The translations under genes were made by a program, and so were the position numbers. Of a stretch of DNA of 64,000 nucleotides, positions 1 to 8,494 are shown in pieces. Under the pieces are notes generated by a model. That model made no database searches, was not told where the DNA came from, and saw nothing but the letters and a program-made list of their open reading frames with translations. Numbering within the stretch: position 1 is the stretch's first letter; each line of letters starts with the position of its first letter. Source of the stretch: Streptomyces sp. NBC_01431 (lineage in GTDB: Bacteria; Actinomycetota; Actinomycetes; Streptomycetales; Streptomycetaceae); NCBI RefSeq assembly GCF_036231355.1, contig NZ_CP109496.1:4154001-4218000 (forward strand). Direction: 5' to 3'.

Positions 1-392
1 GCCCAGGTCAGGGTGGGGTAGTTGAAGATCGAGGAGTACTTCTGGCGGCCCGAGTGCAGTTTGTCGAGCAGTTCCTCACGGCCGGTGCCGAGTGTTTCCG
101 CCGCGCTGTACAGGTACAGCCCGTGGCCCGCCTCGTCCTGGACCTTCGCCATCAGGATCGCCTTGCGGCGCAGGGACGGGGCCCTGGTGATCCAGTTGGC
201 CTCCGGCTGCATGCCGATGATCTCGGAATGGGCGTGCTGCGCCATCTGGCGGACCAGGGACGAGCGGTATTCGTCGGGCATCCAGTCGCGTGGCTCGATC
301 CGCTCGTCCGCGGCGACGGCAGCGTCGAACGCCGCCTGGTAGGACTCGTCCGTCCCTGCGGCTGCCGTGGCTGTCGCGGTCACTCCGGTCAT
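1..392 (-). CDS. paaA: 1,2-phenylacetyl-CoA epoxidase subunit PaaA (N-terminal part, cut by window edge)
   Basis: This is the catalytic (di-iron) subunit of the multicomponent monooxygenase that epoxidises phenylacetyl-CoA in the cytoplasm. About 130 N-terminal residues are visible. They include ERIEPRDWMPDEYR, the conserved EIIGMQPEANWI stretch and KVQDEAGHGLYLY, which holds an E-x-x-H metal-ligand motif of the ferritin-like fold. The start is the ATG at 390-392, preceded on this strand by a purine-rich GGGGGCCGGA. The 3' part lies beyond position 1. The PaaR-like palindrome at 434-447 is 42 bp upstream, and a TTGACA hexamer is at 484-489 (minus strand). The nearby paaN, paaH and paaR genes support the assignment. 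Confidence 0.93.
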   Translation of the reverse strand, partial: MTGVTATATAAAGTDESYQAAFDAAVAADERIEPRDWMPDEYRSSLVRQMAQHAHSEIIGMQPEANWITRAPSLRRKAILMAKVQDEAGHGLYLYSAAETLGTGREELLDKLHSGRQKYSSIFNYPTLTW

Positions 393-433
393 TCCGGCCC
401 CCTGCCGATCTGTTGTGCGGCTGTCGCCAACCG

Positions 434-447
434 ACCGATCGTTCGGT
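434..447. promoter_or_regulatory. PaaR-like operator 1 (paaA / DUF5819 intergenic region)
   Basis: ACCGATCGTTCGGT matches the core ACCG-NN-CG-NN-CGGT that I recall for the TetR-family PaaR operator of Corynebacterium. Two closely related copies occur in this window, at 5321-5334 (perfect) and 9085-9098 (one mismatch in the central CG). It lies in the divergent region between paaA and the DUF5819 operon. The likely ligand-responsive repressor is the TetR gene at 6998-7591; this link is an inference. Confidence 0.65.
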
Positions 448-492
448 CCAATGACTTCAATGGTCGGTCGACGGCCCGTAGGGTGTCAACCC

Positions 493-501
493 TGTGGATA
501 A
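493..501. other. DnaA-box-like 9-mer (TTATCCACA on minus strand)
   Basis: TGTGGATAA here is the reverse complement of the E. coli consensus DnaA box TTATCCACA. It lies 46 bp from PaaR-like operator 1 and just upstream of the DUF5819 start. A single 9-mer can occur by chance; it is recorded because similar boxes sit beside the other two PaaR-like operators. Confidence 0.4.
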
Positions 502-526
502 CTCAGTGGGTGCCGATCGGGGCGGG

Positions 527-1402
527 ATGGATTCGTACAAGGACGAGACCGGAGCCGGGGGCCAGGCCGACGGAGCGGGGTTTGGGCAGGTCAAGGCCGG
601 TGTGGCCGGAGCCGACGCCCCTGACGGCACCGGCCACGGCGACCGCGCCGACGAAGGCCACGGCGACCCGGCGGGCGGAGGCCACGGCGCCCCCGACGAC
701 GGGGGTGCGGCCGTGGGAATCGACCCCGCGGACGATTCGCCGCGCGGGATAGCCGGACTGCCCCGGCGGTTCCAGGTCGTCGCCGCCGTCGCGCTGGCAT
801 GCGTCGGCGTGATCGCCTGCGTCCAGATCGGCATGGTGTTCCTCCACGTCGCTCCGTCCAACACGGTCAGCAAGCAGTACGGCAAAGCCGTCGACGACTG
901 GGTGTACCCGGAGTTCGAGCAGAACTGGAAGCTCTTCGCGCCCAATCCGCTCCAGCAGAACATCGCGGTGCAGTCGCGTGCCGAGATACGCATGCCCGAC
1001 GGCCGGACCAGGACCACCGACTGGATCGACCTCTCGGCCCAGGACAGCGCCGCGATTCACCACAACCCGCTGCCCAGCCACACCGAGCAGAACGAACTGC
1101 GCCGCGGCTGGGACTTCTTCGTCGGTTCGCACACCGACGACAACAAGCCGAACGGCCTGCGCGGTGAGCTCTCCGAGCAGTACCTGCGCCGCATCGTGAT
1201 GCTTCGCCTCGGCGCGCAGCGCGACGGCGGCACCATCGAGCGGATCCAGGTCAGGTCCATGACCACGGCCGTCAAGGGCCCCCCGTGGAGCGACGAGAAG
1301 ACCGACACCCGGCCCGCCTACCGGGTCGTGCCGTGGTGGACGGTGACCCCGGCCGACCTGCCCGGTGGTGTCGGTGACGCACGTACGGAGGCCAAGCGGT
1401 GA
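527..1402 (+). CDS. DUF5819 family membrane-anchored protein
   Basis: This 291-residue protein has unknown function. Residues 1-80 are Gly/Asp-rich and low in complexity. One membrane helix follows (about residues 82-110, VVAAVALACVGVIACVQIG), then a conserved extracytoplasmic domain with the DUF5819 signature (WVYPEFEQNWKLFAPNP, RIVMLRLG, PWW). I chose the ATG at 527 because it follows a GGGGCGGG stretch. The in-frame GTG at 494 would add 11 residues and overlap the DnaA-like box. The gene overlaps the downstream HTTM gene by 4 bp (GTGA), so the two are translationally coupled and probably act together in the membrane. Confidence 0.8.
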   Translation: MDSYKDETGAGGQADGAGFGQVKAGVAGADAPDGTGHGDRADEGHGDPAGGGHGAPDDGGAAVGIDPADDSPRGIAGLPRRFQVVAAVALACVGVIACVQIGMVFLHVAPSNTVSKQYGKAVDDWVYPEFEQNWKLFAPNPLQQNIAVQSRAEIRMPDGRTRTTDWIDLSAQDSAAIHHNPLPSHTEQNELRRGWDFFVGSHTDDNKPNGLRGELSEQYLRRIVMLRLGAQRDGGTIERIQVRSMTTAVKGPPWSDEKTDTRPAYRVVPWWTVTPADLPGGVGDARTEAKR

Positions 1403-2889
1403 GCACGCACGACCACGGCGGCCCGACCGCCCCGCCCTCGGACAGCCCGGCCACCGCGCCGTCGGCCGCCCCGCTCTCCTCCAGCCCCGCCACCGCGCCC
1501 GCGTCTGGCCCGACCGCCCCGGCGTCGGCCGCCCCGCCCGCCGAGCCCGCGGCTGGCGTCGCCCCGGTGTCCGTGGCTGACGCGCGGTCTTCGGCGGGTC
1601 TCGGATCCGCGGCCGCCGCAGAGCCCCCCGCCACCGAGCCCCCCGCCCCCGGGAAGGCCGTGCCAAGCGGCCCCGCCGCGGGTACCGCCACCCCTGTCGA
1701 GACCGTTGCCGCGCGTGCCGTGCGCATCGCCTCGGCCACGGCTCTCGGCCCGTACCAGAGCGCGGTCGTGCGGATCGGGTTCTCCGCGACCTGGCTGTTC
1801 TTCCTGCTGCGCGAGCTGCCCAACCGCCGTGAGCTGTACGGCCCCGACGGCCCCTGGGGCTGGGATCTGGGCAGCAGGCTCGTCGCGGGCAACCACGCCT
1901 TTACCTCGCTGCTGTGGACCGACAGCACCATCTGGTTCGAGATCGTGTACGCGCTGGCGCTCGTGTCCAGCGCGCTCCTGATGCTCGGCTGGCGCACCCG
2001 CACCACATCCGTCGTCTTCATGATCGGTGTGCTCTCTCTGCAGAATCGCTCCGTCTTCGTCGGGGACGGCGGTGACAACGTCATCCACCTGATGGCGATC
2101 TATCTGGTCTTCACGCGGTGTGCCCAGGTCTGGTCGCTCGACGCGCGGCGCGCCGCGCGCGGGGCGGCCAGGGACCGGATCGGTCCGGCCCGGGACCGGA
2201 TCGGTCCGGTGCTGTGGGCGGTATGCGGTCTCGCGCTGCTCGCCGGGACCTGGCGTACGTCGGCTGCGGGGGTGTCCGGCGGCGGTGAGTGGTGGCTGTG
2301 GGTCGTCTTCTGGGGCATGTGGGCCGTGCAGGGGCTGTGGTGGGCGACCGGGAGGTTCGCCGCCGCCGAGTCGCGCGCGCTGCTCGACGTCCTCGGCAAC
2401 CTCGTTCACAACGCGGCCATGGTCGTGATCATGGCGGAGGTCTGCCTGATCTACGCCACCGCCGGCTGGTACAAGATCCAGGGCAGTCGCTGGCAGGACG
2501 GCACCGCGCTGTTCTACCCGCTGAAGCTGGACTACTTCTCGCCGTGGCCCGAACTCTCCTCCCTGCTGGGCGCGAGCGGGGTGATCGTGATGCTGCTCAC
2601 TTATGGAACGGTCATGGTCCAGGTGGCGTTCCCGTTCACGCTCTTCAATCGGCGGGTCAAGAACGTGCTGCTCGTGGCGATGATGCTGGAGCACGCCGGG
2701 ATCGCGGTCCTGCTCGGCCTGCCGTTCTTCTCGCTCGCGATGATCGCCGCGGACGCGGTGTTTCTGCCGACGTCCTTTCTGTGCCGGGTGGGTGCCGTCG
2801 CGGGCCGGGCCTGGCGGGGCGTGCGGCTGCCCGAGCAGCGCCGGGAACGGGACGGGGCGGCCGAGCGGCCCCGTACGCTCGTGGGGTGA
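1399..2889 (+). CDS. HTTM-domain polytopic membrane protein
   Basis: This 496-residue integral membrane protein belongs to the HTTM family, which is distantly related to vitamin-K gamma-carboxylase. The first 105 residues or so are a Pro/Ala/Ser-rich cytoplasmic tail. The rest has several hydrophobic segments and the family's typical stretches (VRIGFSATWLFFLLRELPNR, NRSVFVGDGGDNVIHLMAIY, YATAGWYKIQGSRWQDGTA). The GTG start overlaps the DUF5819 stop. Its own stop overlaps the GTG start of the methyltransferase gene, giving a three-gene operon. DUF5819 and HTTM neighbours recur together in actinobacteria (from memory), which suggests a joint envelope role. The enzymatic activity is unknown. Confidence 0.85.
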   Translation: MSTHDHGGPTAPPSDSPATAPSAAPLSSSPATAPASGPTAPASAAPPAEPAAGVAPVSVADARSSAGLGSAAAAEPPATEPPAPGKAVPSGPAAGTATPVETVAARAVRIASATALGPYQSAVVRIGFSATWLFFLLRELPNRRELYGPDGPWGWDLGSRLVAGNHAFTSLLWTDSTIWFEIVYALALVSSALLMLGWRTRTTSVVFMIGVLSLQNRSVFVGDGGDNVIHLMAIYLVFTRCAQVWSLDARRAARGAARDRIGPARDRIGPVLWAVCGLALLAGTWRTSAAGVSGGGEWWLWVVFWGMWAVQGLWWATGRFAAAESRALLDVLGNLVHNAAMVVIMAEVCLIYATAGWYKIQGSRWQDGTALFYPLKLDYFSPWPELSSLLGASGVIVMLLTYGTVMVQVAFPFTLFNRRVKNVLLVAMMLEHAGIAVLLGLPFFSLAMIAADAVFLPTSFLCRVGAVAGRAWRGVRLPEQRRERDGAAERPRTLVG

Positions 2890-3572
2890 GCAGCACCGAA
2901 CAGTCGGCCCCGGCCGAGAGCGCCCCGGCAGACGATCCCATCCAGTACGACGAGGGCTTCGGCCCGGCCGAGGTCGGGGTGGGCCCGCATCCGCTGCCCT
3001 GGCCCGAGGGCGGGCGCTACGACCCGGAGCTGCTCGCGCACGGCGACCGGCGCAATGTCGTCGACGCCTACCGGTACTGGACGCGTGAGGCGATCGTCGC
3101 CGACCTCGACACCCGACGGCACGACTTCCATGTGGCCGTCGAGAACTGGGGCCACGACTTCAACATCGGTTCCGTGGTGCGTACCGCCAACGCGTTCCTC
3201 GCGAAGGAGATCCACATCGTCGGGCGGCGGCGTTGGAACCGGCGTGGGGCGATGGTCACGGACCGCTACCAGCACGTGCGCCACCACCCCGACACCGAGT
3301 CGCTGACCGCGTGGGCGGCGGCCGAGGGTGTGCCGATCATCGGCATCGACAACCTGCCCGGCGCGGTGCCGCTGGAGCGGACCGAGCTGCCGCGCCGGTG
3401 TGTGCTGCTGTTCGGGCAGGAGGGTCCCGGGCTTACCGAGGAGGCCCGCGAACACGCCCAACTGGTGTGCTCCATCGCGCAGTTCGGCTCCACGCGGTCG
3501 ATTAACGCGGGTGCCGCGGCCGCCGTCGCGATGCACGCCTGGGTGCAGAGGCACGCCGTCGTCCCCGACTGA
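2886..3572 (+). CDS. SpoU/TrmH-family RNA 2'-O-methyltransferase
   Basis: This 228-residue SPOUT methyltransferase would methylate a ribose 2'-OH in tRNA or rRNA using SAM. All three SpoU motifs are visible: motif 1 NIGSVVRTANAF (Asn and Arg conserved), motif 2 LFGQEGPGL, and motif 3 STRSINAGAAAAVAMH, which forms the trefoil-knot cofactor site. The first 60 residues are an acidic extension. The GTG start at 2886 overlaps the HTTM stop (GTGA), so it is the last gene of the operon. The RNA target cannot be read from the sequence. It converges with paaN (24-bp gap). Confidence 0.9.
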   Translation: MSSTEQSAPAESAPADDPIQYDEGFGPAEVGVGPHPLPWPEGGRYDPELLAHGDRRNVVDAYRYWTREAIVADLDTRRHDFHVAVENWGHDFNIGSVVRTANAFLAKEIHIVGRRRWNRRGAMVTDRYQHVRHHPDTESLTAWAAAEGVPIIGIDNLPGAVPLERTELPRRCVLLFGQEGPGLTEEAREHAQLVCSIAQFGSTRSINAGAAAAVAMHAWVQRHAVVPD

Positions 3573-3595
3573 CGCGCCCCCGCTCCCCCCAAGCG

Positions 3596-5260
3596 TCAGG
3601 CCTGCCTGCGGACCTCCACCACGCGGAACCTGTTGGCCACGAACGCGCTGTCGCACAGGGCCGCGTTGGCCGCCGGGTTGCCGCCCGAGCCGTGGAAGTC
3701 GGAGAAGGCGGCCGTCTGGTTGACGTACACCCCGCCCGTCAGGTTCAGCGACAGCTGGGCCGACTCGTCCAGGCAGACGTCCTCCACGGCACGCTCCACC
3801 TCCGGGGAGGTGGTGTACGCGCCCACCGTCATGGCGCCCTTGTCGCGGATGGTGCGGCGCAGCAGCTCGACCGCGTCCGCGGTGGAGTCGACGGCGACCG
3901 TGAAGGAGACCGGGCCGAAGCACTCCGACAGGTAGACCGCCTCGGCGTCCGGCTTCGCGCCGTCCAGCTTGACGATCACCGGGGTGCGGACCACCGCGTC
4001 CGGGAACTCGGGGTTGGTCACTTCCCTTGAGGGCAGGGCCACTTCGCCGAGGCCGGCCGCCGCTTCCAGACGTGTCTTCACGTCCGGGTTGACCAGGGCG
4101 CCCAGGAGCGCGTTGGCGCGGGCGTCGTCGCCGAGGAGGCCGCCGACCGCGCCCGCGAGGTCGCCGACCACCTCGTCGTACGACTTCTTGCCCGCGTCGG
4201 TGGTGATGCCGTCGCGGGGGATCAGCAGGTTCTGCGGGGTGGTGCACATCTGGCCGCTGTACAGGGACAGCGAGAAGGACAGGTTGGCGAGCATGCCCTT
4301 GTAGTTGTCGGTGGAGTCGATGACCACCGTGTTGACGCCGGCCTTCTCCGTGTAGACCTGCGCCTGGCGGGCGTTGGCCTCAAGCCAGTCGCCGAACGCG
4401 GAGGAGCCCGTGTAGTCGATGATCTTGATTTCGGGGCGCACGGCGAGGGCCTTGGCGATGCCTTCGCCGGGCCGGTCGGCGGCCAGCGCGACCAGGTTGG
4501 GGTCGAAGCCCGCCTCGGCCAGGACCTCGCGCGCCACCTTCACGGTCATCGCGAGCGGCAGGACCGCGCGCGGGTGCGGCTTGACCAGGACCGGGTTCCC
4601 GGTGGCCAGCGAGGCGAACAGGCCCGGGTAGCCGTTCCACGTCGGGAAGGTGTTGCAGCCGATCAGCAGGGCGATGCCGCGGCCGGCCGGAGTGAACGTC
4701 TTGGCGAGCTCCAAAGGCTCGCGCTTGCCCTGCGGCTTGGACCAGGCGGCGCTGCCCTCAGGGGTGCGCGTCTGCTCCTGGTAGGCGTAGGCGACGGCTT
4801 CCAGGCCGCGGTCCTGGGCGTGCGGCCCGCCCGCCTGGAACGCCATCATGAACGCCTGGCCGCTGGTGTGCATGACCGCGTGCGCGAACTCGTGGGTCCG
4901 CGCGCCGATCCGGGCCAGGATCTCGATGCAGACCAGGGCCCGCGTCTCGGGACCCGCGGCCCGCCAGGCGCCCATGCCGGCCCGCATCGCGGGCAGCAGC
5001 ACGTCGAAGTCGGGGTGCGGGTACTGGACGCCCAACTCGATGCCGTACGGAGAGACTTCGGCGCCCGTCCAGTCGTCGGTGCCCGGCTGGTCGAGGTCGA
5101 AGCGCCGGTTCAGGAGCGCGTCGAAGGCCGCTTTGCCGTCCTCGGCGCCCGTCTCCCCGTAGGCCTTGGGGTGCTCCGGGTGCGGCGACCAGTACGCACG
5201 CGTGCGGATCGCTTCGAGGGCCCCGTCCAGAGTGGGCCTGTGCTTCTCGGTCAGCTGCAT
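3596..5260 (-). CDS. paaN: PaaN-type aldehyde dehydrogenase of phenylacetate catabolism
   Basis: This 554-residue NAD(P)-dependent aldehyde dehydrogenase has the PaaN subfamily length and sequence. The catalytic Cys339 lies in GQMCTTPQNLLIP, and the cofactor-domain TGSSAFG motif and the conserved LSECFGPVSFTVAVD are also present. In phenylacetate degradation this family oxidises the ring-opened semialdehyde CoA ester. It lacks the MaoC-like hydratase domain found at the C-terminus of the E. coli PaaZ fusion. The start at 5260 (MQLTEKHRPT) has GAGGAGT 9 nt upstream. The promoter at 5315-5342 carries a PaaR-like operator in its spacer, so induction by phenylacetyl-CoA is likely. Confidence 0.9.
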   Translation of the reverse strand: MQLTEKHRPTLDGALEAIRTRAYWSPHPEHPKAYGETGAEDGKAAFDALLNRRFDLDQPGTDDWTGAEVSPYGIELGVQYPHPDFDVLLPAMRAGMGAWRAAGPETRALVCIEILARIGARTHEFAHAVMHTSGQAFMMAFQAGGPHAQDRGLEAVAYAYQEQTRTPEGSAAWSKPQGKREPLELAKTFTPAGRGIALLIGCNTFPTWNGYPGLFASLATGNPVLVKPHPRAVLPLAMTVKVAREVLAEAGFDPNLVALAADRPGEGIAKALAVRPEIKIIDYTGSSAFGDWLEANARQAQVYTEKAGVNTVVIDSTDNYKGMLANLSFSLSLYSGQMCTTPQNLLIPRDGITTDAGKKSYDEVVGDLAGAVGGLLGDDARANALLGALVNPDVKTRLEAAAGLGEVALPSREVTNPEFPDAVVRTPVIVKLDGAKPDAEAVYLSECFGPVSFTVAVDSTADAVELLRRTIRDKGAMTVGAYTTSPEVERAVEDVCLDESAQLSLNLTGGVYVNQTAAFSDFHGSGGNPAANAALCDSAFVANRFRVVEVRRQA

Positions 5261-5314
5261 GCGAGCAACTCCTCGTCGAGTCATCGAGCTGGGCAGGGAG
5301 AGCCGGACACCGTT

Positions 5315-5342
5315 AGAGTAACCGAACGATCGGTCGGGACAA
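5315..5342 (-). promoter_or_regulatory. paaN promoter with PaaR-like operator 2 filling the -35/-10 spacer
   Basis: Read on the minus strand, TTGTCC (5337-5342) and TACTCT (5315-5320) are separated by 16 bp and resemble a vegetative sigma promoter. The spacer contains the perfect palindrome ACCGAACGATCGGT (5321-5334). A dimer bound there would block RNA polymerase. The site also lies 126 bp upstream of the divergent paaH-paaR operon, which would give autoregulation. Confidence 0.6.
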
Positions 5343-5359
5343 GAGGGCCAGGGAAAACC

Positions 5360-5368
5360 TGTGGACAA
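5360..5368. other. DnaA-box-like 9-mer (TTGTCCACA on minus strand)
   Basis: TGTGGACAA is the reverse complement of TTGTCCACA, the DnaA box form preferred in Streptomyces. It lies between paaN and paaH, 26 bp from PaaR-like operator 2. Confidence 0.45.
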
Positions 5369-5459
5369 CTACCGGCCACAGTCGCCGCGGGTCCGGTGGG
5401 CAGCCCTTGGGAGGGGGCCCGCCGGGCCCGTCGGCCAGTCGTAGGGGAGGATCGCGTCC

Positions 5460-7001
5460 ATGACCGAAACCGCCACCTCAGCCATCGCGCCGAGCCGTAC
5501 CGTCGCCGTCGTCGGCACCGGGACCATGGGCCAGGGCATCGCCCAGGTGGCCCTGATCGCCGGGCACCGCGTACGGCTCCACGACGCCGCGCCGGGCCGC
5601 GCGCGCGAGGCCGCCGACGCCATCGCCGGGCGCCTTGGGCGGCTGGTCGACAAGGGCCGCCTGGCCGTCGCGGACCGCGAGGCGGCGCTGGCCCGGCTGC
5701 ACCCCGCCGAGGATCTCGCCGAGCTCGCCGACGCGGCGCTCGTCATCGAGGCGGTCCTGGAACAACTCCCCGTCAAGCAGGAGCTGTTCACCGCCCTGGA
5801 GGGCGTGGTCGGCGAGGACTGCCTGCTCGCCACCAACACCTCCTCGCTCTCCGTCACCGCGATCGCGGGCGCGCTCAGGCACCCCGGCCGCTTCGTCGGC
5901 CTGCACTTCTTCAACCCGGCGCCGCTGCTTCCGCTGGTCGAGGTCGTCAGTGGCTTCGCCACCGAGGAGGCGGCCGCGACCAGGGCGTACGAGACGGCGA
6001 AGGCCTGGGGCAAGACGCCGGTGCGCTGTACGGACACTCCGGGATTCATCGTCAACCGCATCGCCCGCCCCTTCTACGCCGAGGCCTTCGCGGTGTACGA
6101 GGAGCGCGGGGCGGACGCGGCCACCATCGACGCGGTGCTGCGCGAATGCGGCGGCTTCCGGATGGGCCCGTTCGAGCTGACCGACCTGATCGGGCAGGAC
6201 GTCAACGAAGCGGTGACGCGCTCGGTGTGGGAATCCTTCTTCCACAGCCCCAAGTTCACGCCGTCGCTCGCCCAGCGCCGCCTGGTCGAGTCCGGGCTGC
6301 ACGGGCGCAAGAGCGGACGCGGCTGGTACGCCTACGAAGCGTCCGGCGCGTTGGCGCAGGGTGACGGGCGCGGTGAGCCGCACACCGCGCCGCCCGCCGA
6401 GGCGCCGGCGGCCGTCACCGTCGTCGGAGACCTGGGCCCGGCCCGCGAACTGGTCGCGATGATGACCGAGGCCGGCATCGACGTGAAGACCGTCAACGAC
6501 GGCGGTCCCTACATCGAGCTTCCGGGGGATGGACAGCTCGTCCCGGCCGACGGCAAGACGTCCGTCGAGTTCGCGGACGTCGTCTACTTCGATCTCGCCC
6601 TCGACTACCGGGGCGCCACCCGCATCGCGCTGTCGGCGAGCGAGGACACCTCCGAGCGCGCCCTGGCCGAGGCCGTCGGGCTGTTCCAGAAGCTCGGCAA
6701 GGAGGTCAGCGTCATCGGTGACGTGCCGGGAATGATCGTCGCCCGCACCGTCGCGATGCTGGCCGACTTCGCCGCCGACGCCGTCGCCAAGGGCGTCGCC
6801 TCTGCCGAGGACATCGACACCGCGATGCGGCTCGGCGTCAACTACCCGCTGGGGCCCGTCGAATGGAACCGGCGGCTCGGCCCGGACTGGGCGTACGACC
6901 TGCTCTCCGCACTGCATGAGCGCTGCCCCACCGGCCGCTACGCGCCCTCGCTCGCGCTGTACCGGCAGGCGTACGCCACCGAAGGGGAGACGGGCTCATG
7001 A
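5460..7001 (+). CDS. paaH: 3-hydroxyacyl-CoA dehydrogenase (PaaH type, two C-terminal 3HCDH domains)
   Basis: This 513-residue NAD-dependent dehydrogenase would oxidise 3-hydroxyadipyl-CoA late in the phenylacetate pathway. The N-terminal Rossmann fold has VAVVGTGTMGQGIAQV (residues 14-29). The catalytic-site region has LLATNTSSLSVTAIA and GLHFFNPAPLLPLVEVV, followed by DTPGFIVNRIARP. A second C-terminal 3HCDH domain near residues 410-510 (DVPGMIVARTVAMLADFAADAV, NYPLGPVEW) gives the long PaaH architecture. The ATG at 5460 follows GGGGAGG. Its stop overlaps the TetR gene start (ATGA), so the two are co-transcribed. Confidence 0.92.
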   Translation: MTETATSAIAPSRTVAVVGTGTMGQGIAQVALIAGHRVRLHDAAPGRAREAADAIAGRLGRLVDKGRLAVADREAALARLHPAEDLAELADAALVIEAVLEQLPVKQELFTALEGVVGEDCLLATNTSSLSVTAIAGALRHPGRFVGLHFFNPAPLLPLVEVVSGFATEEAAATRAYETAKAWGKTPVRCTDTPGFIVNRIARPFYAEAFAVYEERGADAATIDAVLRECGGFRMGPFELTDLIGQDVNEAVTRSVWESFFHSPKFTPSLAQRRLVESGLHGRKSGRGWYAYEASGALAQGDGRGEPHTAPPAEAPAAVTVVGDLGPARELVAMMTEAGIDVKTVNDGGPYIELPGDGQLVPADGKTSVEFADVVYFDLALDYRGATRIALSASEDTSERALAEAVGLFQKLGKEVSVIGDVPGMIVARTVAMLADFAADAVAKGVASAEDIDTAMRLGVNYPLGPVEWNRRLGPDWAYDLLSALHERCPTGRYAPSLALYRQAYATEGETGS

Positions 7002-7591
7002 CGACCGCCAAGCGGGACACCTACACGCCCGAGACGCTGCTCACGGTCGCCGTCAGGGTCTTCAACGAGCGCGGCTACGACGGCACGTCGATGGAGCACC
7101 TGTCCAAGGCGGCCGGGATCTCCAAGTCGTCGATCTACCACCACGTCGCCGGCAAGGAGGAACTGCTGCGGCGGGCCGTGAGCCGCGCCACCGACGGTCT
7201 CTTCGGCGTTCTGGACGAGCCGGGCGCGCTCCGCGGGCGACCGATCGAGCGGGTCGAGTACGTCACTCGCCGTACGGTCGAAGTCCTCATGGCGGAACTT
7301 CCCTACGTCACGCTGCTGCTGCGCGTCCGCGGCAACACCAAGACGGAGCGCTGGGCGATGGAGCGGCGCAGGGAGTTCGACCAGCGGGTCGCGGATCTGC
7401 TCAAGGCTGCCGTCGCCGACGGGGATCTCCGGTCCGACCTGGACATTCGGCTGGCGACCCGGCTGCTGTTCGGCATGGTCAACTCGCTGGTGGAGTGGTA
7501 CCGGCCGCAACGTGAGGGGGAGGCGGACGGCGACCAGGTGGCCGACACGGTGGTCCGGATGGCGTTCGAGGGGTTGCGTACCGGCCAGTGA
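6998..7591 (+). CDS. paaR: TetR/AcrR-family regulator, probable PaaR
   Basis: This is a 197-residue cytoplasmic DNA-binding repressor. Residues 10-55 form the TetR helix-turn-helix (LTVAVRVFNERGYDGTSMEH, then AAGISKSSIYHHVAGKEELL). The rest is an all-helical ligand domain. It overlaps the paaH stop by 4 bp, so regulator and pathway enzyme are made together. Known actinobacterial PaaR proteins respond to phenylacetyl-CoA. Three palindromes of the PaaR type lie in this window (434, 5321, 9085), and the regulator is the best local candidate to bind them. A role as a repressor of other neighbouring genes cannot be excluded. Confidence 0.8.
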   Translation: MTTAKRDTYTPETLLTVAVRVFNERGYDGTSMEHLSKAAGISKSSIYHHVAGKEELLRRAVSRATDGLFGVLDEPGALRGRPIERVEYVTRRTVEVLMAELPYVTLLLRVRGNTKTERWAMERRREFDQRVADLLKAAVADGDLRSDLDIRLATRLLFGMVNSLVEWYRPQREGEADGDQVADTVVRMAFEGLRTGQ

Positions 7592-7640
7592 GCACCGGCG
7601 CCGTTGACTGGGGCACCGAAGCGGATCAACATCCACGGTC

Positions 7641-8453
7641 ATGGCTGCTTCGCGAACTCCTGCGCCCGTTGTGTCCGTCTGCGCCGCGGTACTGCTTGCG
7701 GGTCTGACGCTGGCCGGGTGCAGTGGTGCGGGCGGAAAAAACGATGCGGCGGCAAAGTCGCCGGATGCCTCGGCGGCCGTCAAGAAGGCCGAAGCGGGGG
7801 CCCCCGCTCCGGCGCCGCCCGCCAAGGGGGACGACTTCGGTTGTCTGACGCCCGAGCAGGCCAGGGCGGGCTCGATCGTCTTCACGAGTGCGGCAGGCGC
7901 GCCCACTGGCGGCTTTCTGACCGGTAGTGGCAATACCGGGATCGTTCTCGCCCATCAGGCGGATGGAAATGTCTGTCAGTGGAAGGACAAGGCCGTTGAG
8001 CTCGGCAAGGCGGGCTTCCGGGTGCTCGCGGTCAACAGCACGACCGGCGACGAGACCGCCGAGATCGAGGGCGCGGCCACCGCGCTGCGCACCGAGGGCG
8101 CCTGGAAGCTGCTCCTCATGGGCGCGTCCAAGGGCGGCACCGCCGCCCTCCAGGCGGCCGCCGGCATGCCCCTGAAACCGGACGCCGTGGTCGCGCTGTC
8201 AGCCGCCGAGAAGTACGGCTCGATGGACGCGCTCGCCGCCGCGAAGACGCTCAAGGTGCCGGTGCTCTACATGGCCGGTGACCAGGACGGCACGTTCACC
8301 GCGGCCGCAAGGGAGCTGAGCGCGGCCAGTGCCGGGGCCCCCGAGGACCGGCTCGTGTCCGCCAGGGGAACGGCCGCGCACGGAGTGGCCCTGCTCGGCG
8401 CCTCCGACAACTGGGACACCGTGCTCGCCTTCCTCAAGAAGTACTGCACCTGA
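7641..8453 (+). CDS. Lipoprotein with alpha/beta-hydrolase fold
   Basis: This 270-residue exported protein has a signal peptide ending in the lipobox LTLAGC (lipidated Cys near residue 26). An Ala/Lys/Pro-rich spacer follows, then an alpha/beta-hydrolase domain. Visible hydrolase features are GASKGG (nucleophile elbow, Ser), an acid candidate in MAGDQDGTF, and the His of AAHGVALL near the C-terminus. The two cysteines in FGCLTPEQ and VCQWKD may form a disulphide. The substrate is unknown. It is transcribed in the same direction as paaH-paaR, 49 bp downstream, but no pathway link is evident. A duplicated copy of its last eight codons follows the stop. Confidence 0.8.
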   Translation: MAASRTPAPVVSVCAAVLLAGLTLAGCSGAGGKNDAAAKSPDASAAVKKAEAGAPAPAPPAKGDDFGCLTPEQARAGSIVFTSAAGAPTGGFLTGSGNTGIVLAHQADGNVCQWKDKAVELGKAGFRVLAVNSTTGDETAEIEGAATALRTEGAWKLLLMGASKGGTAALQAAAGMPLKPDAVVALSAAEKYGSMDALAAAKTLKVPVLYMAGDQDGTFTAAARELSAASAGAPEDRLVSARGTAAHGVALLGASDNWDTVLAFLKKYCT

Positions 8454-8484
8454 CTTCCTCGGGAAGTACTGCACTCGACCTGAC
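8429..8484 (+). repeat. Imperfect tandem duplication of the 3' end of the lipoprotein gene
   Basis: Bases 8429-8454, the last eight codons plus the stop, are repeated at 8454-8484 with two substitutions (aag to ggg region) and a 5-nt insertion. The second copy contains a short CTTCC-TCG-GGAAG hairpin that may help termination between the convergent lipoprotein and bkdR genes. Confidence 0.7.
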
Positions 8485-8494
8485 GGCCCGGCCC

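Noticed and set aside
494..526. GTG at 494 as start of the DUF5819 gene
   Set aside because: It has no ribosome binding site and overlaps a DnaA-like box; the ATG at 527 follows a G-rich site.
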